Part shown: piece after piece, positions 23,446 through 32,142 of the stretch
Layout of the letters: every line of letters begins with the position of its first letter
Position numbering within the stretch: the stretch's first letter is position 1
From: a virus
IMG/VR virus record: IMGVR_UViG_3300044612_001255
Location: 1 to 64,000 of that record
Strand: one strand, 5' to 3'
Length of the DNA: 64,000 nucleotides
Made by a program: the position numbers and the translations under genes
Notes under the pieces: model-generated
Seen by the model: the letters and a program-made list of their open reading frames with translations, nothing else
Database searches by the model: none
Told to the model about the DNA's origin: nothing

Positions 23446-23940
23446 ATGAAAAATAAATTAATGTCAACTGCTAAAACGAAGGCTGTAAAAGCTAAGCTTG
23501 CTGGAAAAGTTGGTGCTAAAAAGCCAATTAAAAAAGCTCAGGTCGGAACAAAAGAAACTATGCTTCCTGAAGTTACTAAAAGATCTACAAGCCTAAGACC
23601 AATGGAAATTGCACTTGGTGATGATAGAAAGATGTCTATTGATACTGTTGGTTACAAATCAGGTAATTATAGATCACCTGATAAAATGCGTAATGAAACA
23701 TTCAACTACACTGTATCAGATAAAAGCGGAAAGGTTATTAAACAAGATAGACTAACTAGTCAGCCAGGTAGAAGTAGAGTAGGTATTGTGGATGACATGG
23801 TGAAAGGCTTGGAGAGTGGTAAATTAAAAAGACCAGCTTTCAAAAGTGGTGGAAAAATCACAGCAAAGAAGACAACAGCTAAGAAAGGCATGGCTGCAAA
23901 GAAGACAATGAATGGTGGTAAATGTAAAAACGGTTGTTAA
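23446..23940 (+). CDS. paralogous basic protein with KKAQVG motif and CKNGC end (164 aa)
   Basis: It has the same layout as the gene just upstream: a Lys/Ala N-terminus ending KKPIKKAQVG, the MLPEV segment, then a distinct central domain (about 50-125, with FNYTVSDKSGKVIKQD), then a Lys/Ala repeat and GGKCKNGC at the end. One base separates the two genes. The central domain could be the functional unit, with basic arms binding nucleic acid. Function unknown. Confidence 0.7.
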   Translation: MKNKLMSTAKTKAVKAKLAGKVGAKKPIKKAQVGTKETMLPEVTKRSTSLRPMEIALGDDRKMSIDTVGYKSGNYRSPDKMRNETFNYTVSDKSGKVIKQDRLTSQPGRSRVGIVDDMVKGLESGKLKRPAFKSGGKITAKKTTAKKGMAAKKTMNGGKCKNGC

Positions 23941-23941
23941 T

Positions 23942-24487
23942 ATGAAAAAGGATATTAAAAAAGCTCAGCGTGGACTATTGATACCACCTCCTGGTTGGAA
24001 GCCAAAGACAGGGTATGATGATTACATGAATACCACTAAAGGAGAATCTTTCAACTTCTCAACAAAAGCTAAAGAGGAAAAGAAAGAGGTTGTTAAAAAA
24101 GAATCTTCTCCTAAACAATCCTCTGCTAAAAAATCTACAGAGCAGGTCAAGAAGCCTGGAATCACTCCAAAAATGGGAAGTGTTATGCCTTCTAAAATTA
24201 AGAAGAGTTTAGATATACCCAAGAGAGAGGCTGTAGATATTTCTTATAAACCAAAAGCAAGAACTTATTCTGATTCTGAAAAGAAAATGATGAGTGTTAT
24301 GGAAAAGGGTAAGAAGGCTGATGGTACAATGAAAGAGAGTGCTCAGCGAAAGATTCAAGCTATTCGTACAAAAGAGCGTCTTGCTACACAAAAGATTAGA
24401 AATAAAGCTGAAAGAGCTGAGAAACGATATGAAGTAAAATCAGCAAAGGACAAAGTAAAAGCTGTAAGAAAATCATTCAAGAAATGA
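23942..24487 (+). CDS. basic protein with N-terminal KKAQRG motif (181 aa)
   Basis: The start at 23942 (MKKDIKKAQRGLLIPPPGW) is preferred because it places the KKAQ-x-G motif at the N-terminus. The middle is disordered and Lys/Ser/Pro-rich, and the last 70 residues are a long basic helix. It belongs to the same group as the two preceding genes. A role in DNA condensation or as an internal capsid protein is inference. Confidence 0.7.
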   Translation: MKKDIKKAQRGLLIPPPGWKPKTGYDDYMNTTKGESFNFSTKAKEEKKEVVKKESSPKQSSAKKSTEQVKKPGITPKMGSVMPSKIKKSLDIPKREAVDISYKPKARTYSDSEKKMMSVMEKGKKADGTMKESAQRKIQAIRTKERLATQKIRNKAERAEKRYEVKSAKDKVKAVRKSFKK

Positions 24488-24636
24488 AATCTGGAAAACC
24501 AAAGAAAGCACCAAAGGTTCCTAATCCAAAACCAAATTCAAACTATATGAGAGAGTATAGTAGTAATGATGTTAGGAGTAAGAAACAACAAGGGAATGCT
24601 CAATGGCCCATGTCAAAGAAAAAGCTTTCAAAATAA
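24484..24636 (+). CDS. small basic protein (50 aa)
   Basis: This is a Pro/Lys/Asn-rich peptide (KPKKAPKVPNPKPNSN at residues 5-20) that overlaps the previous stop as ATGA and ends immediately before a terminator. No motif is recognised. It is probably co-expressed with the basic-protein set. Confidence 0.65.
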   Translation: MKSGKPKKAPKVPNPKPNSNYMREYSSNDVRSKKQQGNAQWPMSKKKLSK

Positions 24637-24642
24637 TGTAAG

Positions 24643-24665
24643 AGCCCCCTTTTAGGGGGCTTTTA
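24643..24665. terminator. GC-rich terminator between convergent units
   Basis: AGCCCCC and GGGGGCT form a perfect 7-bp stem (24643-24649 with 24655-24661), followed by TTTT. It ends the basic-protein operon and abuts the stop of the minus-strand glycosyltransferase at 24663. Confidence 0.9.
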
Positions 24666-25316
24666 TAGTTTAATTAAAGTTTTGTAAGAAGATGCGCTAG
24701 TAGCATTATCCATGTAGTACATAAACTCTTCACTGTTCCTAGCTTCTTCAACTGAGAACTCCCAAGGATAGTGTCTAGCTACATAAGGAAATGTTGTAGA
24801 GCCTCCTCCTATAAAATAATGATCTACATTATACAGAGCAAAGGTTGTATCAATCTGAACCTCTGTATACACACCATCTATCACAGGAGAATTACTCCAT
24901 CTACTTTTCTCGTACACGTTTAATCTTTCGTAATAAGGAGACTTCTTCTCAACAATCTGCCAGTCTAGTCCTAGTCCCACCTTATCAAGCTGTAAGCTAT
25001 TGAGCTTATCAAATAAGTATAACAGTGTATCATCTGGAGTGTCTTCTAGTCCCATATCTGGATCAGTGAGTACATAAGGAGCACCATTCAATTGTTTAAC
25101 CACCTCTGATACCCAAGGAGCACCCATACCTAAGTTATCATTCAATCTTTCTATTCTACAAGGATTTGTAGCATACCACTCTAACAATGGTGGATATGTA
25201 GAATCATTGTCAACGATAATTATCTCTCCAACACCATCATATTCTTTTATTCTTTCCACCATTGCTTTGGGCCATGTTAGAAAGTTTCTGTTATTTATGA
25301 TGACAGGGATTTTCAT
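24663..25316 (-). CDS. family 2-like glycosyltransferase (sugar cassette 2)
   Basis: This 217-residue protein has a GT2 nucleotide-sugar entry IIIVDNDSTYPPLLEW (about 32-47), a conserved NDNLGMGAP and a DPDMGLED acidic motif (about 85-92). The C-terminal half lacks an obvious catalytic ED motif, so acceptor or activity cannot be judged. It is the last gene of the four-gene cassette, overlapping the methyltransferase by four bases. Confidence 0.75.
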   Translation of the reverse strand: MKIPVIINNRNFLTWPKAMVERIKEYDGVGEIIIVDNDSTYPPLLEWYATNPCRIERLNDNLGMGAPWVSEVVKQLNGAPYVLTDPDMGLEDTPDDTLLYLFDKLNSLQLDKVGLGLDWQIVEKKSPYYERLNVYEKSRWSNSPVIDGVYTEVQIDTTFALYNVDHYFIGGGSTTFPYVARHYPWEFSVEEARNSEEFMYYMDNATSASSYKTLIKL

Positions 25317-25858
25317 TCCTTTTCAATGATTAGAAGCTTAGCATTAACTGTTAAGATCATGCAATATGGTTTATCGCTTAACCATTCTGTAATTATTTTA
25401 ATTGTTTCTTGTCTATTAGCATGACCTGCGTGTAGATCTTCAATAAAATAATAACCTCCAGGTTTTACATGTTCCCACAAAAGTTTGAAGGACGATGTAA
25501 TGTGATCACCAACATGACTTCCATCATCAATTATAAAATCAAATGGTCCACCACTCTTTACAATCTCATCTAGAACAATTGGATCTGTTTGATCTCCAAT
25601 ATAAATGTGATATGAATTAGGATGTTCAATGTGATTAACAACATTAGCATCTATGTCGATTGCATGTATTTCAAGTTCAGGATTGTAAGCTTTCCACATT
25701 CTTAAAGAATCACCATGCCATATTCCTATTTCTAATAGTTTATATGCACCTGCTTCAGGAATATATTTATCGTAAACTTCTGTATATCCATGCTTCTCAT
25801 AATGTTCTGTACCCTTATCAGTCTTCTGATGATTGGCAATCTCTGTGAGCTTTCCCAT
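25313..25858 (-). CDS. class I SAM-dependent methyltransferase
   Basis: This 181-residue protein has LLEIGIWHGDSLRMW (SAM motif I, about 43-57), IHAIDIDANVV (motif II), FDFIIDDGSHVGDH (about 107-120) and a GGYYFIEDLHAGH motif. These features fit the rhamnosyl/macrocin O-methyltransferase-like families that act on sugars. The neighbours are three GT2-type genes, so it probably caps a glycan. Confidence 0.85.
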   Translation of the reverse strand: MGKLTEIANHQKTDKGTEHYEKHGYTEVYDKYIPEAGAYKLLEIGIWHGDSLRMWKAYNPELEIHAIDIDANVVNHIEHPNSYHIYIGDQTDPIVLDEIVKSGGPFDFIIDDGSHVGDHITSSFKLLWEHVKPGGYYFIEDLHAGHANRQETIKIITEWLSDKPYCMILTVNAKLLIIEKE

Positions 25859-25862
25859 AGAT

Positions 25863-26429
25863 TTAATTATGCACGAATAAAACTTTATTAATCTTGTGAA
25901 TTCCTTGTAATGGAAATTTCTTTTTAAAAGTTTCTATAAACATCCCATCAGCAGAATACGCAACGCCAAGATATATTTCTTTGGCTAAATCTGTACGTGT
26001 AGCAAATGCTCCCATGTCGATTTGACCATCTCCTGGGGCACATTTGAAACATGTGTAATGGTAATGTGAATGCACCATATCCCAGTAAATCATACCAGCA
26101 TCTACATCACATAAATACTTTATTTCTGATACAAAGTTAGGAGTGTAATAATTATCATCACCTGTCATAATCACATACTTTGCCTCACTCTGCTGCTTAC
26201 CATACTCTCTTGGTGTATGACCCCAGTCATTGTATCTTTTGTCCATCTTTGACCATCTGATTCTATCATCCTGAAAGCTTTCTACAAGCTTTACATTATT
26301 TTCATCATCAGGATTATCAATGACAACATGAGCTCCCCAATCTGCATTAGTTTGTGCAACTAATGAAGCTAGCATACATTTTAATGGAGCAGGTCGATTA
26401 TACGTTGGAATTATGAAGTCCACTAACAT
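25863..26429 (-). CDS. family 2 glycosyltransferase
   Basis: This 188-residue protein begins VDFIIPTYNRPAPLKCMLAS (about 3-22), the standard GT2 start. It continues with a nucleotide-site Asp (VVIDNPDD) and the TGDDNYY metal motif (about 93-99). It is short for GT2, consistent with a minimal single-domain enzyme. It overlaps the upstream GT2 by 32 bases. Confidence 0.85.
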   Translation of the reverse strand: MLVDFIIPTYNRPAPLKCMLASLVAQTNADWGAHVVIDNPDDENNVKLVESFQDDRIRWSKMDKRYNDWGHTPREYGKQQSEAKYVIMTGDDNYYTPNFVSEIKYLCDVDAGMIYWDMVHSHYHYTCFKCAPGDGQIDMGAFATRTDLAKEIYLGVAYSADGMFIETFKKKFPLQGIHKINKVLFVHN

Positions 26430-27159
26430 ATTCTTCTAATTGTTTTTGGTAATCAAGTTCCCAATGAGGATTCAAATTTACATCTCCTGTAGGGATTAAT
26501 TCTTTTTTTCTAAGAATCTCAATATGATTTGAATGTCTCTCAATAACATTAGCTCTGTCGCTAGTGTCTGTACCCATTCCACTCATGTGATAACCTCTTC
26601 CTCCCCACATGTAGAACCAGCTAGCGTCTTTATTAGGCATCTCAACAAACTTTCTACCACCATAATGGGCAAGAGCATTTATAAATGTCATATCGTAACC
26701 AGCGTTTTCTATAGGGTGTCCACCAATAGCTTTCCATGCAGACTTCCTAAACACAATACCTGAGTTACCTATCCATCCAACATTTGTAATACTTGAGTTG
26801 TTGTAATAAACACCTGTGGCCCAGTGAAGAATATTAACATCATCTGTAAATTGTTCTGCAACATTCTTTAAGTGCCAAGGCATAGCAACATCATCATCGT
26901 CCCATTGACAAATGATTTCTCCTCCACATAATTCTGTAGCATAGTTTTCCTTATCCCCAATAGTTTTAAATGTTTCATCTAGATTGTATATTCTTACATC
27001 TGGATGATCAAACACAAGCTTCTGTAGAGGATAGTCATTTACAATCACTAGTTCCTTTTCTCCAGGATAATCCTGAAGAAGAAAAGAGTGGAGAGACTCC
27101 TCGAGAAACTCCACTCTTCCATAAGTGATCATCTTACAAGAGATCAATGGATAGTTCAT
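26398..27159 (-). CDS. family 2 glycosyltransferase
   Basis: This 253-residue protein has a GT2 N-terminal domain (ISCKMITYGRVEFLEESLHS), the acidic motif CQWDDDDVAMPWHLKN (about 87-102) and a GNSGIVFRKSAW acceptor-side segment. It is the first GT of cassette 2. Its start overlaps the stop of the small upstream gene (27156). Confidence 0.88.
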   Translation of the reverse strand: MNYPLISCKMITYGRVEFLEESLHSFLLQDYPGEKELVIVNDYPLQKLVFDHPDVRIYNLDETFKTIGDKENYATELCGGEIICQWDDDDVAMPWHLKNVAEQFTDDVNILHWATGVYYNNSSITNVGWIGNSGIVFRKSAWKAIGGHPIENAGYDMTFINALAHYGGRKFVEMPNKDASWFYMWGGRGYHMSGMGTDTSDRANVIERHSNHIEILRKKELIPTGDVNLNPHWELDYQKQLEEYVSGLHNSNV

Positions 27160-27455
27160 GATTCAATATTCATTACTTTAACAAACCTTTCTGAATCTTC
27201 TAGGTTGAGATAGATTTCAGTTTGGTAAGTGTTACGCTCACGCTTGAATCCTCTAGTCTGTCCATTCTTTGGATTAACGTCAGGCACTTCTGTAGAACGC
27301 TCATGGATATCATCTAGCAACACTAGACGATTACCATTTTCTACGATGATGGTTCTAATCACCTTCTTAATATTGAAGCTGTCTAGATGTTCTTTGAATT
27401 CAAGAGGATCTGTCCCTTGAATTGGTTCTTTTCTTGTATAAAAGAATTGATTCAT
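27156..27455 (-). CDS. hypothetical protein (99 aa)
   Basis: This is a mixed alpha/beta protein with a strand segment VIRTIIVENGNRLVLLDDIH and a Lys/Arg-rich loop. An AAAACCAATTT element lies 7-15 bases upstream of its start. Its four-base overlap with the first GT2 gene links the sugar cassette to this upstream minus-strand operon. Not recognised. Confidence 0.65.
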   Translation of the reverse strand: MNQFFYTRKEPIQGTDPLEFKEHLDSFNIKKVIRTIIVENGNRLVLLDDIHERSTEVPDVNPKNGQTRGFKRERNTYQTEIYLNLEDSERFVKVMNIES

Positions 27456-27469
27456 AATGTAAATTGGTT

Positions 27470-27682
27470 TTAGAATTTTTTAATTAAGATTTCAACGCTA
27501 TCAGGAGAGTGGGCATACTCTTCACCTACTTCTCTTGTGGCCCTAAAGATAACGTCTTTCTCGTCAACAGCAAGGACATACCTTGGCTCAATGATCAATT
27601 CAGAGTCTAGATACACTTTAGTTGCTGACTCATTAAGTCCATACTTGTGAAATATAACTGTATATTGGAATAATTGCTTCAT
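27470..27682 (-). CDS. hypothetical protein (70 aa)
   Basis: This is a small beta-rich protein (SELIIEPRYVLAVDEKDVIF) without known motifs. Its start overlaps the stop of the HNH-like gene (27679). Confidence 0.65.
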   Translation of the reverse strand: MKQLFQYTVIFHKYGLNESATKVYLDSELIIEPRYVLAVDEKDVIFRATREVGEEYAHSPDSVEILIKKF

Positions 27683-28077
27683 GTTAAATCATATTTTTCT
27701 TTTAAATACTCACGTCTTTTGTTCACTTCTTCATAACGATAGATGTTGTTCTCTACATTCGAATGCTCGTCTAGTGTCATAAGAATAATGTTCTCTTCAT
27801 CAAGAGCTGCCTGCTTATACTTTTCCTTTGGAAGGATGTGGTGAAAGAATATTGACAAAGGTTCTGTCCCTAGTTTTTCTCCACTAATCTCAGACTTGTG
27901 TGGTCTTTTCTTCCATATCCCTAAAAACATCTCACGCATAGAGGATTTCTCCTCTATGATGAGTTTTGTTGAATAGTTAGATGTTATTCTTGCTAACATT
28001 GGTTTTCTTGGTTTGTGCCTAAAGCAATACTCTCCTTCACAGGATGCACCACATGTTTTACACTTTGGTTTAGGCAT
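27679..28077 (-). CDS. HNH-like nuclease with N-terminal zinc ribbon
   Basis: This 132-residue protein has an N-terminal Cys-x2-Cys/Cys-x3-Cys group (CKTCGASCEGEYCFRHK). The C-terminal pattern FFHHILPKE, ENIILMTLDEHSNVEN follows the HNH/beta-beta-alpha-metal order His-His, Asn, His. It could be a nicking, recombination or homing nuclease. It overlaps the MazG-like gene by 8 bases. Confidence 0.65.
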   Translation of the reverse strand: MPKPKCKTCGASCEGEYCFRHKPRKPMLARITSNYSTKLIIEEKSSMREMFLGIWKKRPHKSEISGEKLGTEPLSIFFHHILPKEKYKQAALDEENIILMTLDEHSNVENNIYRYEEVNKRREYLKEKYDLT

Positions 28078-28375
28078 CTTTTACAAATTGTCCATCCACC
28101 ATCTTTCCTGTACGCTTAGCAATAATATTGTAAGCACCTTCGAGACATTCAACTAAGGACATGTTCTGCATCTTAGCTTGGATGATGATGGTAACAAGAA
28201 TATCACCTAGAGCATCTGATATCTCTTCTCTGTTGTCATCTTGTATAGCATCAATAAGTTCTTGACACTCTTCCATTGTTTTGTTAGCCTGTGCAGAAGT
28301 TGTAGCTTTTTCAAGAATACCTTTGTTGGCTGCCCATTCAATTACTAAGCTTTCTAATTGATTATAATCCATCAT
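28070..28375 (-). CDS. mazG: MazG-like nucleotide pyrophosphohydrolase
   Basis: This 101-residue protein contains the EECQELIDAIQDDNREEISD motif (about 34-53), the ExxE...ExxD metal-binding signature of MazG/all-alpha NTP pyrophosphatases, followed by ALGDILVTIIIQAKM. It may cleanse NTP/dNTP pools or lower (p)ppGpp as proposed for other phage MazG proteins. It overlaps RecA downstream and the HNH gene. Confidence 0.85.
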   Translation of the reverse strand: MMDYNQLESLVIEWAANKGILEKATTSAQANKTMEECQELIDAIQDDNREEISDALGDILVTIIIQAKMQNMSLVECLEGAYNIIAKRTGKMVDGQFVKDA

Positions 28376-29387
28376 CTTCTGGTGTAGGTTCTATGTTTTT
28401 GATTCGATTAATAATTGTTTGCTTGATATCTTCTTCAAGCTCTGGGTTATCTTCTAGTAGTTTTTGGAATCCATCGTATTGATACTTCTCTTCTTTGTAT
28501 GTCACTGTAGAGCCATACTTTCTAAGAACACTATACTCACTACCAAGCTCCATAAGCTCTGCAAACTTATCAATACCCTGACCATAGACAATATCAAAAC
28601 TTGTTAGTCTATATGGAGGAGACATCTTGTTCTTTACAGCCTTCACCTTGGTGATATTGCCATAAGTCACATCTCCTTCCTTTGCCAATGATCTGCTCAC
28701 TTCTATTCTACAATCTGAATAGAACTTTAATGCATGACCACCTTGAGTTGTTGTTGGGTTACCAAACATAACACCAATCTTCTCACGATACTGACTGATT
28801 ACAATCACACATACATTGTGTGTAGATAATGCAGTCTTTAGCTTTGGATATGCATTGCTGTTAAGTATAGCTTTCTTACCAATAGAACTATCACCCACAT
28901 CACCATCTAGCACCTTCTTTGGAATCAATGAACTATCGCTGTCAATGATTACAAGATCTATCTCTCCAGTGTTGATTAAGTCCATAGCAATCTGAAAACC
29001 TTCTTCGCCACAGCTTGGCTGAGCAATCAACATCTCATCAGTGTTGACACCTAGAGCTTCGAAATAAATCTTATCAACAGCATGCTCGCCATCGATGTAC
29101 AACACTCTACCACCTTTTGCTTGACATTCTGCTACAGTGTGACCACAGATGGTTGACTTACCTGTGCCCTCCCATCCCATTAGTTCATACAGTTTCCCTT
29201 TAACAAAACCTCCTACACCTAATGTGATGTGATCAAAACCAACAGAACCTGTACTAATGAGTTCATAAGTGTTTTGATTCTTAGAATTCAATGTAAGTAC
29301 GCTACCTACACCATACGCTTTGTTCAGCTTGTCCAGAGCTGCTTGGAACTTAGTTTGTTCCTCTACATTTTCTTTTTTCTTTGCCAT
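28362..29387 (-). CDS. recA: RecA/UvsX-type recombinase
   Basis: This 341-residue protein (start at MAKKKENVEE, 29387; an upstream in-frame Met at 29441 adds 18 hydrophobic residues and is less likely) has Walker A GWEGTGKST (about 70-78), Walker B LVIIDSDSS, the MAW-like loop and GHALKFYSD. It performs strand exchange and supports recombination-dependent replication and repair. The C-terminal tail is acidic, as in RecA. It is the first gene after a terminator and likely has its own promoter. Confidence 0.95.
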   Translation of the reverse strand: MAKKKENVEEQTKFQAALDKLNKAYGVGSVLTLNSKNQNTYELISTGSVGFDHITLGVGGFVKGKLYELMGWEGTGKSTICGHTVAECQAKGGRVLYIDGEHAVDKIYFEALGVNTDEMLIAQPSCGEEGFQIAMDLINTGEIDLVIIDSDSSLIPKKVLDGDVGDSSIGKKAILNSNAYPKLKTALSTHNVCVIVISQYREKIGVMFGNPTTTQGGHALKFYSDCRIEVSRSLAKEGDVTYGNITKVKAVKNKMSPPYRLTSFDIVYGQGIDKFAELMELGSEYSVLRKYGSTVTYKEEKYQYDGFQKLLEDNPELEEDIKQTIINRIKNIEPTPEDDGL

Positions 29388-29443
29388 TATTGAATTGAAT
29401 TTAGATATAACGAATTTAATTAAAATTTCTAACATTTTCAATT

Positions 29444-29478
29444 AAAAAACCCCACAACACATGTCATGGGGCTTTTTT
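29444..29478 (-). terminator. terminator upstream of recA
   Basis: CCCCA (29450-29454) pairs with TGGGG (29467-29471), extended by A/T runs on both sides. On the minus strand the stem is followed by a T run. It ends the transcript that includes the gene stopping at 29498. Confidence 0.75.
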
Positions 29479-29497
29479 ATAAACAAAAACACACTAA

Positions 29498-29743
29498 TTA
29501 ATCAAATTTCCAAGCATATGAATGCAGTCTATAGCTTTCTATATTTCCATACTTTGCTCTGAATGGCTCACTAATCTTCAAAGGTTCTAAAAGCTCAATT
29601 GGTGTATATACACTTGTTCCAGGAAATGAACCACATGTAACTACTATACTTTTACCACTTTCGATTGCAGCTTTGACAATGAAGTCTCTAATATCAATGT
29701 TTCCTCTAAAATCTTTTTTACAATGAACTTTGATTGTTTCCAT
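29498..29743 (-). CDS. hypothetical protein (81 aa)
   Basis: This is a small mixed protein with a central strand KSIVVTCGSFPG and an aromatic C-terminus. It overlaps the upstream small gene by 26 bases. No family recognised. Confidence 0.65.
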   Translation of the reverse strand: METIKVHCKKDFRGNIDIRDFIVKAAIESGKSIVVTCGSFPGTSVYTPIELLEPLKISEPFRAKYGNIESYRLHSYAWKFD

Positions 29744-29939
29744 TTTTCTCTATTCCTAATGTTGCATTTACATATATTCTAATCTGATCTGACATATAGT
29801 GTCTCACATGTCCTCCATCACAGAGCACAACACACCATATATCATTCTCGAATGCTCCAGAGTCACTAACATAAAGAGCATACCCATCCCTATTGCCTTC
29901 TACAACAACAGGAATGGGGTTTTTAAACTCGTGTATCAA
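29718..29939 (-). CDS. hypothetical protein (73 aa)
   Basis: This is a beta-rich small protein (GYALYVSDSGAFENDIWCVV). It overlaps both neighbours, consistent with a compact early operon. No function can be assigned. Confidence 0.65.
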   Translation of the reverse strand: MIHEFKNPIPVVVEGNRDGYALYVSDSGAFENDIWCVVLCDGGHVRHYMSDQIRIYVNATLGIEKNGNNQSSL

Positions 29940-30304
29940 TTTAGTAACTCAAAAGCTTTCTCTACAGCAGCTCTCTCGCAAGCAACTCTTCCTTCAAAGA
30001 ATTGTCCTGTTGTTTTACCATTAATTTTGTAATAGAATAAATCAGGATTGATGTTCTCATCCCTAAGAATTTCAACCACTATTCTATTCTCATCCAAAAC
30101 ATCAAAGAAGTTTCTAGGACTCTGCTCAAACATAATTGCTAGAGTGATGTCTGACACACCTCTTGATAACATTTGCTTCTTGAAATCCTCTGGAGCATTG
30201 TCTTGCTCAAAGCTTTCAATCATCTTCTTCAAAAACCAATCCCTAACAGTTTCTGTAGCTAGGGGGTAATCATTTAGTATTTCAATTGCTAACTTGTTCG
30301 ACAT
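29936..30304 (-). CDS. hypothetical protein (122 aa)
   Basis: The helical N-terminal two-thirds is followed by a GKTTGQFFEGRVACERAAVE segment near the C-terminus. It overlaps the gene at 30282 by 23 bases and the next by four. Unknown function. Confidence 0.7.
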   Translation of the reverse strand: MSNKLAIEILNDYPLATETVRDWFLKKMIESFEQDNAPEDFKKQMLSRGVSDITLAIMFEQSPRNFFDVLDENRIVVEILRDENINPDLFYYKINGKTTGQFFEGRVACERAAVEKAFELLN

Positions 30305-30848
30305 GTTCTTTTATGTTGTTAATATTTAATGTTTCTCTTTCTTCGTGGAATCCTTCCCAAACTTCTTGATCACTAGATAATGTTATACCCAGCTTGTCTT
30401 CCCAAAAGTTGATGAGATCTTGTGTCTTATTAAAGATTCTGTATTGCAGAGACACTTCATCTCTGTGTTTACCATTTCTTATAATCTTCACAACCTTTGG
30501 AAAGACATTCTGAAAATCTTTACTGGTTTTGGAATACAAACCTTGTTTAACAAGTTCATAGTCCTTTTTAAACTTTGGATCTAGTTTGTAAACCATCACC
30601 ACATAACCACCTTCGTAATCATAATCTTCTATGATGTTGCTAGTTCTTTCATATTCGCCATCTATGAAATCTCTAAACAAATCCATATCAGTAGGTTTGA
30701 AAAGCAAATACACGCAATCTTGATATATACAATCATGGTTTACATCTCGTATGAAACCATTAATGAAACCCACCTTGTCAAGCTTTTCAATGCCTATACC
30801 AAGTGGTTTTACCATAAATAACGTTGTGATGCTTCTCGTTAATTTCAT
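30282..30848 (-). CDS. conserved-type phage protein, unknown (188 aa)
   Basis: It starts with a hydrophobic stretch (ITTLFMVKPLGIGIEKLDK) and continues with a beta-rich domain including DYEGGYVVMVYKLDPKFKKD. The C-terminal half is helical and acidic. It lies in the nuclease-RecA operon, touching the PD-(D/E)XK gene by one base. I do not recognise the family. Confidence 0.7.
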   Translation of the reverse strand: MKLTRSITTLFMVKPLGIGIEKLDKVGFINGFIRDVNHDCIYQDCVYLLFKPTDMDLFRDFIDGEYERTSNIIEDYDYEGGYVVMVYKLDPKFKKDYELVKQGLYSKTSKDFQNVFPKVVKIIRNGKHRDEVSLQYRIFNKTQDLINFWEDKLGITLSSDQEVWEGFHEERETLNINNIKEHVEQVSN

Positions 30849-31891
30849 TATCCTCTTATGTTTACGATTCCTTTATTTTCATAATTTGTTCTGGAAATAT
30901 TCCAGACACCATTGTAAAGAGCCCACTTCAAGTCTTCAATAGTTTCTTTCACACCAGGATAGTTTCTCCCTTTATGAGTGAACCCATTGTAACAATCTGC
31001 CAAATCTTCTTGTGTAAGAGTGTAGATGAGCGGATTATAATAGTTTGTACTATCACAGACAATGAACTCTGGAATAAGTGCTGCATATCCTTTCCACTTC
31101 GTTTCAACTAGATGAAGAGTTGCTCTGGCATAAAGATATGCTTGAATATACGCACGTCTGTACAAATAATATTCATCGAAGAAGTTTTCTACGCTCCATG
31201 TACATTTCAAATCATACACCTGCACAGTTTGTTTGTCGTGATCAACAACAAGCTTGTCAAACATACTCTTGAATACGTGACCATCTACTGTATATGAATC
31301 CACTTGGTACTGATTCAGAACAGTATATCTAACGTCACTGGTTAGATTGATGACATCTTTTGTGACAATGTTGTTTCTCAATTCTGTCACAATTCTTTCA
31401 GCATTTGTGACATCGTTGCTGTTAACCACTGTCAGGTTTTGTGATCTCACCTTTCTGATCTCATTGTAATACACCTCAGCGTCAGTGCCTACAAACTTAC
31501 TAATCACCTGCTCAATCTTAATCTTGAACCCTGATTCTAGATAGGCATCCTTTGTTAGTTCATCAAATGTCCTTGTCACAACACCAAAAGCATCTGTTGC
31601 TTCCTTAGTGAACTTGTATAGAGCTTCTACAAAGTCTAGCATGAGTCCTGTTGGTGTGCTTGCACAAGATGACATGTAGAATCTTTGGTCGAACTGCTCA
31701 GGCTCTAGAAGAAGAGTTTCAACAAGCCTGCCAATTGTAGCAGCCTGGCTATCTTTATCTTCTACACGTTCTCCAAGAACATATTTCTTGTGGTACTTCT
31801 TTCTGTCCATTGAGAACTCTTTCAATGAACTGGAGCTATCAGTTTGAATAGCTCTATAGTTAGCTTCTGTTTTACTTTGTCCTTGTATCAT
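30848..31891 (-). CDS. PD-(D/E)XK nuclease (RecE/YqaJ-like exonuclease)
   Basis: This 347-residue protein has an early conserved IGRLVETLLLEPE (about 47-60). The nuclease core is a KSMFDKLVVDHDKQTVQVYD segment followed by LKCTWS (about 205-232), giving D-x(n)-D-x-K. A Tyr-rich helix YRRAYIQAYLY with the Q-x3-Y element follows. Such enzymes resect double-stranded DNA ends and cooperate with single-strand annealing proteins or RecA. It belongs with the Sak4-like ATPase and SSB-like proteins further down the same strand. Confidence 0.8.
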   Translation of the reverse strand: MIQGQSKTEANYRAIQTDSSSSLKEFSMDRKKYHKKYVLGERVEDKDSQAATIGRLVETLLLEPEQFDQRFYMSSCASTPTGLMLDFVEALYKFTKEATDAFGVVTRTFDELTKDAYLESGFKIKIEQVISKFVGTDAEVYYNEIRKVRSQNLTVVNSNDVTNAERIVTELRNNIVTKDVINLTSDVRYTVLNQYQVDSYTVDGHVFKSMFDKLVVDHDKQTVQVYDLKCTWSVENFFDEYYLYRRAYIQAYLYARATLHLVETKWKGYAALIPEFIVCDSTNYYNPLIYTLTQEDLADCYNGFTHKGRNYPGVKETIEDLKWALYNGVWNISRTNYENKGIVNIRG

Positions 31892-32111
31892 GTAGTTTTT
31901 GTTTAAATGCGTTAATAATTAATGGATACATTGCCCTCACTTCTCTAGGCACTCTTTGGAAAAACCATCTCACTTCTATTTCATACTCATTTCCATTCAG
32001 ATCAACTCCTTGTGGATGTATGAGCCAGAATCTATGTATTTCCTCATCATGCTCCACATGTCCCTCATGCCAAATCTCTGTGAATGATGGTTGCTTGTTA
32101 ATTGATATCAT
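31872..32111 (-). CDS. hypothetical protein (79 aa)
   Basis: This is a Trp/His-rich small protein (FTEIWHEGHVEHDEEIHRFW) with an aromatic strand centre. It overlaps the exonuclease start by 20 bases. Unknown. Confidence 0.65.
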   Translation of the reverse strand: MISINKQPSFTEIWHEGHVEHDEEIHRFWLIHPQGVDLNGNEYEIEVRWFFQRVPREVRAMYPLIINAFKQKLHDTRTK

Positions 32112-32142
32112 AAAATAATCATTTTAGTTAGAAATTACAAAT

